Both the position numbers and the translations under genes were made by a program. A stretch of DNA of 18,867 bases. Origin: Anaerolineales bacterium. GTDB taxonomy: Bacteria; Chloroflexota; Anaerolineae; 4572-78; J111. This document shows positions 5,884 to 14,230 of this stretch, piece after piece (the stretch's first letter is position 1; each line of letters begins with the position of its first letter). The stretch is taken from NCBI GenBank assembly GCA_012032575.1, contig JAAUSP010000078.1, forward strand, positions 1 through 18,867. Direction: 5' to 3'. The notes below the pieces were generated by a model. The model had not been told where the DNA came from and did not search any database. It saw only the letters and a program-made list of their open reading frames with translations.

Positions 5884-7554
5884 TCAAACCCAAAAATTGA
5901 GTAGGTACGCCAAAACCAGGGCACTCACCACCGAGGTCAATAACTGCCGCCCGGCGAGCCGTCCGGCGTGTCCCCAGCCCAACTCACCGCCAATGCTCCA
6001 GAGCGTGACCAGGCAGGCAGTCAAGGTAGAACCCAGATAAACCAGCACAAAAAGCTGCCCGCTGGTCAGGGCGGCTAACAGCGCTCCCTCGTCTTGATTT
6101 AGCACCAGCAAGCCGTCTTTGCGCACGATTGAAAAGATGACGCCGGGGGCGACTTCGCCGGGCAGGCCAAATAGGGCCAGCAGTGGCTCAACCCAGGCGG
6201 CCAGGTGATCGAGGAATCCAACATAGGCCAGTAGCGCTCCCAGCCCACAGATGACAAAGAAGACTGGCATCGCTTCCAGGAGAAATTTTTTGAGTACCGC
6301 CTTAACCCGCCACCCCAGGCCGGGCCAACTGGGACCCTGCAAAAAAGAACGCTCGGCCAGGGGGATGATGGCCGAAGGTGGCAGCGGTTTGTGCCACAGC
6401 CGGGTGTGAATAGCACCAACTACAAAAAGCGTCAGCAGGTAGGGAGCAAAAAGCCAGGGTTGTTGGGCGGCGTTAAATAACGACAGCGCGGCTCCAATCT
6501 GGTAGCTACAGGCTGAGCCAAAAGCAATCAGCGAAATACAGGCTTTCCGGGTGCAGGCGCTGCAGGCCCGGCTTTCGTAAACGGCGACCACATTGCAGCC
6601 GAAACCGGTCAGCACCGGGATGAGATCGCGCCCATTAAGGCCAATGCGCCGCAGCCAGGGGTCCAGCGCGGCAGTGATGCGATCTTTCAAGCCCATCTCC
6701 TCGGTCACGGCTACACTGATGCCGATCAGCAGCACCACCGGAAAGGCCCACAAAAAGGAGTACCACCCCAGGGTAATCAGGCCATAATCGCCGGCCAACA
6801 GAGCCAGGAGCAGCGGTGAGAACCGTTCCAGCGGAGCCAGCCGCTCGACCAGTGGGGTGATGACCCGCTCATCGGCCAGAGGCTGGAGCCAATCGGCGAA
6901 GATGTAGGCCAGATAGACCGGTAAAGCAAAGAGCAAAGCCATCGTGGCCAGCGACAGCCACGGCCCCAACCAGGGCTGTTCAAACGGGGTGCGCTGCGGC
7001 TCGATTACTGGCGACTCCGGCAGAAAGGAAATCGGCTGGCCGGGCAGCAGGGGGGCAGCCTGACGAATGGTTTGCAGCAGTCCGTCGCGCTGGGCCGGGT
7101 TGAGCGAGCGGGCATTGACCAGCATCACCGGAACACCCAACTCCCGGCGGTAATCGGCCACTAACTGCTGTAATTCGGGCGAGGCGCGATCTTCAAAGGT
7201 GATGACCAGCACTGTTTTGCGCCGGCCCAGGTCGGGCTTGATTTCAGCGAAGAGCGTTTCGATCTCCGCTTTAGCGTGCGTGCCCCGCACCACCAGCACA
7301 ATTGTGTCGGCCTGGTCAATCTGACGCAGCGCCAACCGGGTCGTCTCACTGTCCTCTTTGATACGGATACCGGGTGTGTCCACCAGCCGCCCAGAGCGAT
7401 CCAGCAGGTCTGCCGCCCGTACCAGCACCGTTGAGCCACGATAGTTGGTTTCATCGCCGGTTACCTCGCCGGTCAGCGCCCGGAACAGGGCCGATTTACC
7501 AACCGATTCCAGGCCGATCAGGACAATATTTTTGTCAGAGACCGATATTGCCAT
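5884..7554 (-). CDS. feoB: divergent FeoB-type ferrous iron transporter (GTPase-membrane fusion)
   Basis: FeoB couples an N-terminal G-protein domain to a membrane channel for Fe(II). This one has 556 residues, shorter than the usual 650-770. G1 is GLESVGKS (14-21), G2 lies in TNYRGSTV and G3 is DTPG (59-62). The guanine-specificity motif NKxD is replaced by TFED (119-122), so nucleotide selectivity may be changed. Membrane segments begin near residue 195. The first Gate motif is GFGCNVVAVYESRACSACTR, where the usual proline after C320 is valine and extra cysteines occur (C331, C334, C339, C349). The start has AGAGG six bases upstream. rpsN lies upstream and the DtxR-like gene downstream. A role in another divalent metal is possible given the setting. 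Confidence 0.85.
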   Translation of the reverse strand: MAISVSDKNIVLIGLESVGKSALFRALTGEVTGDETNYRGSTVLVRAADLLDRSGRLVDTPGIRIKEDSETTRLALRQIDQADTIVLVVRGTHAKAEIETLFAEIKPDLGRRKTVLVITFEDRASPELQQLVADYRRELGVPVMLVNARSLNPAQRDGLLQTIRQAAPLLPGQPISFLPESPVIEPQRTPFEQPWLGPWLSLATMALLFALPVYLAYIFADWLQPLADERVITPLVERLAPLERFSPLLLALLAGDYGLITLGWYSFLWAFPVVLLIGISVAVTEEMGLKDRITAALDPWLRRIGLNGRDLIPVLTGFGCNVVAVYESRACSACTRKACISLIAFGSACSYQIGAALSLFNAAQQPWLFAPYLLTLFVVGAIHTRLWHKPLPPSAIIPLAERSFLQGPSWPGLGWRVKAVLKKFLLEAMPVFFVICGLGALLAYVGFLDHLAAWVEPLLALFGLPGEVAPGVIFSIVRKDGLLVLNQDEGALLAALTSGQLFVLVYLGSTLTACLVTLWSIGGELGWGHAGRLAGRQLLTSVVSALVLAYLLNFWV

Positions 7555-7562
7555 AGTCGCCT

Positions 7563-7832
7563 CTACCAGCTCGACTTTCTGATACCGGGGATTTCCCCTC
7601 TGAGGGCTAATTCGCGAAAAGTGATCCGTGACAGTCCAAAGCGGCGCAGATACCCTCGTGAGCGTCCGGTGATAGCACAGCGGTTACGCCGCCGGATAGG
7701 ACTGGAGTTGCGGGGCAACCTGGCCAAGCCTAGCCGGTCGCCGGCTTTTTTCAAGGTAGCCCTTTGTTCAGCGTATTGGTCAATCAAGCGTTGGCGCTTC
7801 TTTTCCCGTTCAATTTGGCTTTTTTTGGCCAT
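7563..7832 (-). CDS. rpsN: ribosomal protein S14, zinc-independent (C-minus) form
   Basis: An 89-residue S14 with the family C-terminus [20 protein letters not shown] and [11 protein letters not shown]. The CxxC...CxxC zinc ribbon of the short S14 type is absent; only one cysteine remains. In many bacteria such C-minus paralogues are induced by zinc limitation through Zur to replace the zinc-containing copy. The ATG shares one base with the TGA of the upstream 62-residue gene (TGATG), with GAGG about seven bases before it, so translation is coupled. Its place outside a ribosomal protein operon and beside metal genes supports a zinc-sparing paralogue. Confidence 0.95.
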   Translation of the reverse strand: MAKKSQIEREKKRQRLIDQYAEQRATLKKAGDRLGLARLPRNSSPIRRRNRCAITGRSRGYLRRFGLSRITFRELALRGEIPGIRKSSW

Positions 7833-8020
7833 CAGTCAACCTCAATCACTACATTACTAATGTGGGTAATCAAGATTTTCTGTTCCTTAGTTTCCACCTT
7901 AACATAGCCGCTGGAGATGCAGTACTCCACCGTGGCCTGCTCAAGGGTCATTGACGGGGCAATGATGATAACCTTCACATTTTCATAATAATTGGTGGCA
8001 TAATGTTCAACTTTTCGCAT
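7832..8020 (-). CDS. small protein of unknown function (62 aa)
   Basis: Not recognised. The start has a clear ribosome-binding site (AAGGAG seven bases before ATG). The stop overlaps the rpsN start by one base, so it is very likely translated. The sequence alternates beta-strand-like stretches ([30 protein letters not shown]) with a short helix ([12 protein letters not shown]), suggesting a compact alpha/beta or beta-sheet fold. It has one cysteine and no signal peptide or membrane segment. Position in a zinc-starvation gene set suggests a related role, but no function is claimed. Confidence 0.75.
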   Translation of the reverse strand: MRKVEHYATNYYENVKVIIIAPSMTLEQATVEYCISSGYVKVETKEQKILITHISNVVIEVD

Positions 8021-8047
8021 GAGGTTACTCCTTTATTGGAAAATTTT

Positions 8048-9173
8048 TTAACACGCACAGGTATCGCCGCAGCACGACAGATCGTCCAGGAACATGCCGT
8101 GCCGGCGGTAAAGTTCCAGCGAGGTGGTATCCAGTCCCAATCTCTCGCCAATGGTTTGGGCGACGACAGCAAAGCGCTGCCGGAATTTATAGATAAAACA
8201 AAAGATGGCTTTTCCGTGCCGGACATTCGGCCCAACCAGAAAGAGACCCGGCGTCAGGGTGGACTCGTCCTGGGCAGTCAACCGAGCGTATCCTTCATCG
8301 CTCCAATCAAACAGGTTGGCAATCAAACTCAAACTACCGTCAAAACCGGTCGCCAGGATAGGCGGATAGGCGGTGTTCCAGCAGCGGCCGTCTTCGCTGT
8401 AAACGGTGTAGCCGTTGCTGCGCTGATGTTCCACCCGGCTGATCCAAACATCGCCCATCAACTCCAGCCGTTCGGTTTTGAGGACGCTGTTCAGCCGCGA
8501 GCGGTGTAGGTGGATAGCAAATACTGGGGTCGCTGCTAACGTTATTCCAAATGGGTTGACCGTCCAGCACCCGTACCCGCACCCCCAGCTTGACCAGGTT
8601 GATGGCGGCGTCAATCCCACTTTCATAGCCACCGATAATCAGGGCCTCCTCTCCTTCAATCTCACGCCAGGAGCGTACCTGGGCATTGTGCCGGCAAAAC
8701 TCCGCGCCGGGAAAGGGGTCGAGATTGGGATACTGGAACTCGCCCGCCGCCCAGATTACAAAACGGCTGGTTAGCAGACCGGCCGAGGTTAACAATTCAA
8801 ACCCTGACCGGTCGGGCAACGGTTTTAGGCCGTGTACTGCCACCCCTGTCTGTACCGGCAGCTCAAAATGAGTGGCCGTTGCTTGCAGATAATGGGCATA
8901 CTCCAACCCGCTGGGGTGTTCCCGGTTAAGGGTATAAGCCGGGGAGGTGTTGTAGGTAACGGCGTTGAGATCTACCATACCAAAAGCGTTGCCGGTAAAA
9001 GAGGGGCTGATAAAGCGCATTTCCGCCGGCCAGCGTTTGAAGGAAGCGCCCACTTCATGCCGTTCCAGCAGAGCGTAATTTTTTAGCCCCAAATCTCGCA
9101 GCACCACACCACAACCCACCCCGGCCGCGCCTGCGCCGATGATAAGCACATCCCATGGTTCGTTCTGTGTCAT
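8048..9173 (-). CDS. FAD/NAD(P)-dependent oxidoreductase (Pyr_redox_3/CzcO-like), frameshifted
   Basis: A flavoprotein with two Rossmann folds. The FAD site is VLIIGAGAAGVG near the N-terminus and the second nucleotide site is EALIIGGYESGIDAAINL. The C-terminal half (MGDVWISRVEHQ, PPILATGFDGS, TPGLFLVGPNVRH) lies in another frame. The join falls near 8519-8521, where one extra T in a TTT run breaks DPSIAIHLHRSRL. The ATG at 9173 is preferred because AGAGG precedes it and it lies 14 bp after greA. The protein ends SCCGDTCAC, a five-cysteine tail that could bind metal. Relatives occur beside cation-efflux and metal genes. The substrate is unknown. The frameshift may be a sequencing error because both halves are otherwise intact. 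Confidence 0.8.
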
Positions 9174-9187
9174 ACCTGCCTCTCCCA

Positions 9188-9658
9188 TCACTTAATTTTG
9201 AGAATCGTCAGTCGTATTTCCCCATCGGGCGACTGATACGAAATTTTAGCGCCGCTGGGTTGCCCCAGCAGGGCCTGTCCCAACGGTGACTCGTTGGATA
9301 TCCGTCCTTCCAGGGGGTCCGCTTCCGGTGAGCCGACAATTTGATAAACCTGCCGTTCACGGGTATCGTCTGTCACTACGGTCACAAATGAACCGGGATG
9401 CACCCCTTTATCTGCCAGAGTTTTAGCCTCAATCACCACCGCCTCACACAGGGTTGCCCGCAGGCGAGCAATGCGACCCTCAACAAAGGCTTGCAAGTGC
9501 ATTGCGTCTTCCAGGGCTGAATTTTCCAGGGTGTCGCCATCCTCACGGGCAGCTTGCAGATAAGCAGCCACTTCGACCCGTTTTTCCGTCTCCAGGTAGT
9601 GCAGTTCGGCCTCCAATTTCTTGACCCCCTGCCGGGTTAGATAGGTTGGCTTGTTCAT
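9188..9658 (-). CDS. greA: transcription elongation factor GreA paralogue
   Basis: GreA rescues backtracked RNA polymerase by stimulating transcript cleavage through an acidic coiled-coil tip. The 156 residues are full length: an N-terminal coiled coil (about 1-76) and a C-terminal FKBP-like domain (PGSFVTVV...ESPLGQALLGQPSGAKI). At the tip the usual GDLSENAEY reads GDTLENSALEDA, so the two key acids (D and E of GDxxEN) remain while neighbours are altered. The start has GGGAG six bases before ATG. The gene sits between an unknown 88-residue protein and a flavoprotein, so it is probably a stress-specific second copy rather than the housekeeping GreA. The paralogue status is inferred from context only. 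Confidence 0.9.
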   Translation of the reverse strand: MNKPTYLTRQGVKKLEAELHYLETEKRVEVAAYLQAAREDGDTLENSALEDAMHLQAFVEGRIARLRATLCEAVVIEAKTLADKGVHPGSFVTVVTDDTRERQVYQIVGSPEADPLEGRISNESPLGQALLGQPSGAKISYQSPDGEIRLTILKIK

Positions 9659-9668
9659 ACCATGCTCC

Positions 9669-9935
9669 CTATTCGGAGTCTAAAATGAGCGCAGCCTCCA
9701 ATTGATTCCACTGCGCCTGGGCGGCCAACATCAATTCAGCCTCCGGTTGAAAAACCAACAGCAGTTCCAATTCGTCCGTTGTCAACGAAGCCACAAAATC
9801 GGCGGCGCTGGTCCCGGACTGGTGATAAACAGTTACCATTTCCTGGCTCAGATAGACCAGTGTTTGGTGCATAAAATGGTACATGGCCGGCTCGTCAAAC
9901 TTGACCGGATGGTGAGTGAGACAAAAATGTTTCAT
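9669..9935 (-). CDS. small protein of unknown function (88 aa)
   Basis: Not recognised. It begins MKHFCLTHHPVKFDEPAMYH, histidine-rich in the first 30 residues, followed by predicted helices and an acidic C-terminus (LTTDELELLLVFQPEAELML). It starts 6 bp after the L33 stop and ends 10 bp before greA, so it is part of the same transcript, although its own ribosome-binding site is weak and may depend on coupling. The N-terminal cluster C5, H8, H9 and H20, H23 could bind a metal, which would fit the setting. No function is claimed. Confidence 0.65.
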   Translation of the reverse strand: MKHFCLTHHPVKFDEPAMYHFMHQTLVYLSQEMVTVYHQSGTSAADFVASLTTDELELLLVFQPEAELMLAAQAQWNQLEAALILDSE

Positions 9936-9941
9936 GACCGT

Positions 9942-10106
9942 TTATTTTTCTTCCCGGTACAATACGTGCCGGCGCACCACTGGATCATACTTGCGAGCTT
10001 CTAAACGCTGCGGGTCGTTCCGCCGGTTTTTTTCGCTGGTGTAAAAATGGTGGCTTTCGGTACTGCGCAGTTTGACCACAATCCGAACGCCCTTTTTCTT
10101 AGCCAT
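9942..10106 (-). CDS. rpmG: ribosomal protein L33, zinc-independent (C-minus) form
   Basis: A 54-residue L33 reading [18 protein letters not shown], then [11 protein letters not shown], and ending [16 protein letters not shown]. This matches the L33 pattern in which the two CxxC zinc pairs are absent. There is no cysteine at all, as in the C-minus form. A strong ribosome-binding site (AAGGAG) lies eight bases before ATG. C-minus L33 copies are classic members of Zur regulons. With the C-minus S14 in the same run, this makes a zinc-sparing ribosome module. It follows a 259-bp stretch with only a doubtful ORF, so an internal promoter may lie just upstream. Confidence 0.93.
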   Translation of the reverse strand: MAKKKGVRIVVKLRSTESHHFYTSEKNRRNDPQRLEARKYDPVVRRHVLYREEK

Positions 10107-10137
10107 AACAAGTTCTCCTTAATTAAATATTTTGACC

Positions 10138-10158
10138 GGCTCCGAGGCCGCCTCAGCC
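10138..10158 (-). other. imperfect hairpin upstream of rpmG
   Basis: GGCT and GAGG (10138-10147) pair with CCTC and AGCC (10151-10158) around a 3-nt loop, with two unpaired bases on one side. On the minus strand there is no U tract after it, so it is not a good terminator. It sits 32 bases before the L33 start and could be a processing or regulatory structure. Confidence 0.3.
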
Positions 10159-10164
10159 ATTCGT

Positions 10165-10350
10165 TTAGTTGAGCCAGTAATAGGCTGCTACCGCTGGTAA
10201 GATAGTAATGGCGGAATGAGGAAAGATACGTCGCAGCAGGCTAAGCCAGATAACTGCTTCTTTCAGACTCATCAACTGCCGGATGGGTTGATGCTCAAAC
10301 CAGATTTGCCAGGGTTCAAAAATTACCAGGGAATTAGATTTGGCAAACAA
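10165..10350 (-). CDS. doubtful small ORF (61 aa)
   Basis: A TTG-start frame 15 bp after the second zinc-binding lipoprotein gene, with GAGG a few bases upstream. The product has a hydrophobic C-terminal half (EAVIWLSLLRRIFPHSAITI, then LPAVAAYYWLN) that could be one membrane segment. It matches nothing I recognise, and an internal ATG would give only 35 residues. The rest of the 10107-10365 stretch shows only the hairpin at 10138 and the L33 ribosome-binding site. This may be non-coding. Confidence 0.3.
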   Translation of the reverse strand: MFAKSNSLVIFEPWQIWFEHQPIRQLMSLKEAVIWLSLLRRIFPHSAITILPAVAAYYWLN

Positions 10351-10365
10351 ACGTCCTCATTATCT

Positions 10366-11409
10366 TCAGTTGGCAGCCAGGTTCTCGCTCAGGCTGCGGA
10401 TATTAAAACGCATCAATTCAAGATAGCTGCTGACACCTGCATCAAAGGTATCGGTCAACAACAAGCCCACTTTGATCCCATGCTCTGCGGCCAATATTTC
10501 AAGCACCCTGGCATTGAACTGCGGCTCTCTGAAAACAGCGGGGATCCGGCTCTGTTCAATCAGGTCGCTGAGTTCGGCTATTTCGGCAGCAGAGGGAGAC
10601 TGTTCTGGGTTACGCACCACATAGCCCAGTACCTCAAAACCAAAGCGAGCGGCAAAGTAGGTAAAGGCATCGTGGTGAACAATTAACTTGCGGCGCTCCG
10701 GCGGAATCTGGGCTACGACCGCCGCCAACTCGGTATCCAACTGTTCCACTTCAGCGGTATAGCGCCGGCCGTTGGCTTGATAGGTGGCAGCGCCGGTAGG
10801 GTCAAGCCGAGATAATCCCTCAACAATGACCGGAATCATTTCCAGAACCTTACGCGGGTCAAGCCAAACATGCGGGTCGCCATCACGCAGGTCATGCACG
10901 TGATCGCCGTGGTCAATGACCTTATCAATCTTGATGAGGTCAATCTGCTCGCCAATCATCAATTTGGGAATGGCTGCATCCTGAACGGCTCGCCGCCAGA
11001 AGCCAGATTTTAGGAAATGTTCAAAGTTAGCCCCCATCAGGATAAGTAAATCACTCTCCGTTACCCGGATAATATCCTGGGGCACAGCCTCGTAAACATG
11101 AGGGTCAGCCCCCACCGGAATCACCGACCATACTTCGGCCCGGTTCCCGGCAATATTGCTCACAATATCGGCCAGGATAGGAAAGCTGACCGTAACGGCT
11201 AAGGGTTTGCCGGGTTCAGGGGTAACTGTTCTGACCGGTAACGGGCTGAAGATGACTTCAGGTGTTACTGCTGAGCCACGCTCAACCATCGGTGTGACCG
11301 TCAGTGTTGGGCTGATCGCCGGGTTAGCCGGTGCAGTCGCAGCACAGGCCGTCAGCACTGACCCGGCCAGCAGAACAATTAAGATAACCAAAACACTTTT
11401 GATACTCAT
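10366..11409 (-). CDS. second zinc/metal ABC transporter substrate-binding lipoprotein (ZnuA/AztC-like)
   Basis: A cluster-9 binding protein of 347 residues from the ATG at 11409. The signal [14 protein letters not shown] ends in the lipobox LTAC (Cys22). A TTG ten codons upstream has a better-placed GGGAG, so the start is not certain. Metal ligands are visible: His in [11 protein letters not shown], His in GDPHVWLDP, His in [15 protein letters not shown] and Asp in LTDTFDAG. The His loop is short ([15 protein letters not shown]), unlike the long repeat in the other copy. It lies 57 bp after the AztD-like gene, and AztC-AztD is a known binding protein-chaperone pair, so this is the likely AztC counterpart. 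No dedicated ATPase or permease is present, so it presumably shares the one at the far end of the run. Confidence 0.9.
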
Positions 11410-11466
11410 CGGTAAAATCCGGGGTGGAGCTCCAGGCAAGTTGGAAACTCCCCCCCACTTATTTAT

Positions 11467-14174
11467 CTATCGTCCCACGCCATCAACCAGAGGTTGACCG
11501 GGCTGAACTGCGACCATATAACCACCACCATTGAGTGGGGTGGGAGTAGTGATAGTTCCGGCGATTTGCCTGGTTTCGGTATCAATGACAGCAATCGAGC
11601 CATCCCCGCCATTGCTGACAAACCCCCAGCGGCCATCAGGGGTAATAGCGGTAACCCGAAAACCGGCGGCGTCCCACGGATCTACGCCAGACTGGGGCGC
11701 ATGGCTGAGCGCCGGCAGCAGAATCTCGGCTAGTACTTGGCCGAAGGTAGAGGAGGCCGGGTTGGCGTCAAGCAGGTGAGCGATGTCACCGTTGGGGTGA
11801 ACTTGGGCGTACAAGGCATAGGGTGCAGCCAGGGCAAAACGATAAACAATCCCCGGCCCCAACTCCAGGCGGGTCACTTTCTCGGTCTTCAGGTCGGCCA
11901 GGTAAACATCATTTTGCCAATCCTGCCAGTTTTGCCACGAGGCGTCATCATCGGGGTTATTAACAATACGCAGGTAAGACCACAGATGGTCGCCATCGGG
12001 CGAAACCCGCACAAAGTAAGCCCGGCCTCCTTCCCGCCCGGAAGCGTTCCAGGGCAGCACGGCTTCGTGTTCCAGCTCACCACCCTCTACATGCACTACA
12101 TCCACGCCGTCATCAGTGGCGATGTAAGCATGTCCATTGATGAGAGCCTCGCCGTGTCCAAAGGCACCGATATCTACAAAAGCGTCTGGTTCTGGGCCGG
12201 TCTGGGGGAGGTTTGCCAGAGAAAAGGCCTGGAGCTGACCCAGTTCCGCCCCATCGCGGTGCAAGATAACATCTTGACCTAACAGCAGGCCCGGCTCCTC
12301 GGTTGCGACCGGAATCTCACTTGTTTCAAAGGTGCTCAGGTTGATCCGGGTCAGCGCGTCTTTACCCTGGCCTGACTCATCATCATGGCTTGTGCTGACG
12401 GCGGCATACGCTCCCTGCGGATCAACCGCCAGGTGAACGGCTGCGCCCGGTATTTTGGCCCGACCCACAATTTGGGGCTGGTCATTTAGCACATCGAAAA
12501 CCAGAAGTTCCTGAGCTTTGTTGTCCACCAGCAGCACCCGGCCATCGGGCAAAACAACAAAACCGGCGTGATCGGCCACTTGCAGGCCGTCAAATTGGCC
12601 GAGCAGTTCAAACTCAGGTGCGCTATAGACGTAAAGCTTTTCCGCTTCAATATCAGCTACCACCAGGCGTGTGGATAAGGTGCTGTTGGCCTGTGGCCCA
12701 GGAGTGGTTTTTGCGGCAGCGGGGATAAAGATTTTTTGACCAACCCGCAGCGCACTCGGATTACTGATTGTGGTATAGCTGCTATCTTCGGCTGCTTTGG
12801 CATTAGTTGCCTCAATGATGGCATTGAAGGCCGTCGGGTTACCATAGAAACGTTGGGCTAACTTGCTTAACGAGTCATTGGCCTGGATCAGATAGTCCTG
12901 GCCTTCGCCGGTCTGATCAGCCATATCCGCACTGTGCTCATCAGCTTCATGGGTGTCGGCTTCTGCCGATGCGCCGAGCAAGGCCAGATCCACCGGCGTC
13001 CCGGCCACCGTGAACTGCCGGGAGACCTGCATAGTCTCCAGATCAACCTCAACCACCTGGCTCTTGGCCGGGTCGCTGACATAGGCCAGATCATATCCGG
13101 CGGCCAGAGCCGGGCGCGGATCGCTCCATTCACCGTCCAGGGTAAAAGGGGAAACAGCGGCCACGCTGGCTGCTACTTTGCCCGATACCGGGTCAAGCTG
13201 ATGCACCTGGCCATCTACCGTGACCACCAGCAGATATTGGCCCTGAGTATCAAATTTGAACTGCCACAGCGCCGCGGGTAGCACCACCGGCGTCACGGTT
13301 CCGGCGGCAGGGTCAATCACAATCAGAGCGTTTTCGCCAAAATCACCCACCAGCACCGGCGCAGAGTCGTGGGCGGCCAGACTCCAGGCCCGGAGTTCTT
13401 CACCTTCGCCGGCAGGGTAGGCCAGTTTGCGCGAAACAAAGGTATCACCCTGGGGTTCCAGCCAGAGAATCCCATCTTCACAGGCAAAGGCAACCTGCTC
13501 ACCCCAGGCCGCTTCACCATGCAGGCTGGGGCAATCCTGAATAGTTTGCTGCAATTCACCGGCGGCGTTATAAAGTTCCACCCCAACAGGTAAATCCTCA
13601 TCACTGGCCGTATTTGGGCTGGTGATGAGGGTCTGATCCCCAAGGGGTACAGCCACCCCATGATGAGGCTTCGCTGTTTTTAACTCGTCCAGTTTGAGGG
13701 TCGCGTTGCGTAGATGATCTTCGGTTAGCAGCACGGCCATCCCGTTGCCATCATTGAATACGGCAATTTGCTCGTGATGGATAACAAAATGAATAGGGGT
13801 GGAGTGCTCCAGCTTGAAGTCAAGCAGGGCGGGTTCATCTATTTTGGTATGGAAATGGTCCTCATGAGCACCCGGCTAATGCCGCTGTCCACCACATTGA
13901 CCAGATTAGCCTCGGTTTGCACGGCAAAACCGTAGCGACCGCTCGGGCTGGCATAGACCCTGGCCGGAGCGGCCACATCATATGTGGTAATAACTTCGCC
14001 GCTGTCCAGGTCTAGCAAATTCAACCGCCCCTCCAGACCATCTGCCACCAAAAGCTGTCCGGCGATATGAGCTTCTCCGCCCTCATGCAGCAAAGGGGCG
14101 GCTCCGGCGGCTGCCGGCAGCAGGCTTAGCAGGCAAGCCAGGATCAGAAGGATTAAAGTTTGTTTGGATTTCAT
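11467..14174 (-). CDS. aztD: AztD-like zinc metallochaperone with LysM domain and second beta-propeller, frameshifted
   Basis: About 900 residues. The ATG at 14174 has GGAG ten bases upstream and a signal peptide (MKSKQTLILLILACLLSLLP, cleavage near AAAGAA). The mature N-terminus (PLLHEGGEAH, LLVADGLEGRLNLLDLDSGE, ARVYASPSGRYGFAVQTEAN) resembles AztD, the periplasmic beta-propeller that hands zinc to AztC. The reading frame breaks near 13871-13873. Restoring one G gives AHEDHFHTKIDEPALLDFKL, IHFVIHHEQIAVFNDGNGMA and the downstream 757-residue frame. After the first propeller come a His/Asp linker (ADTHEADEHSADMAD), a LysM domain at about 12721-12897 (DYLIQANDSLSKLAQRFYGN to LRVGQKIFIP) and a second propeller (VVADIEAEKLYVYSAPEFEL onward). 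Typical AztD is about half this length. It lies between cobW and the second lipoprotein. Confidence 0.78.
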
Positions 14175-14192
14175 AATTTCAAATCTCCTCAA

Positions 14193-14208
14193 AATGTTTG
14201 GATACATT
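14193..14208. promoter_or_regulatory. weak palindrome upstream of aztD, possible metal-regulator site
   Basis: AATGT (14193-14197) and ACATT (14204-14208) form 5-bp arms around a 6-bp spacer in the 56-bp gap between cobW and aztD. It recalls Fur-family operators only loosely. It is offered as a place to look, not as a call. Confidence 0.2.
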
Positions 14209-14230
14209 CAAAGTTTGCTCAATTTATCGC

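Noticed and set aside
10216..10686. 156-residue + strand ORF
   Set aside because: Antisense to the second zinc-binding lipoprotein, which has clear ligands and a lipobox. It has no domain of its own.
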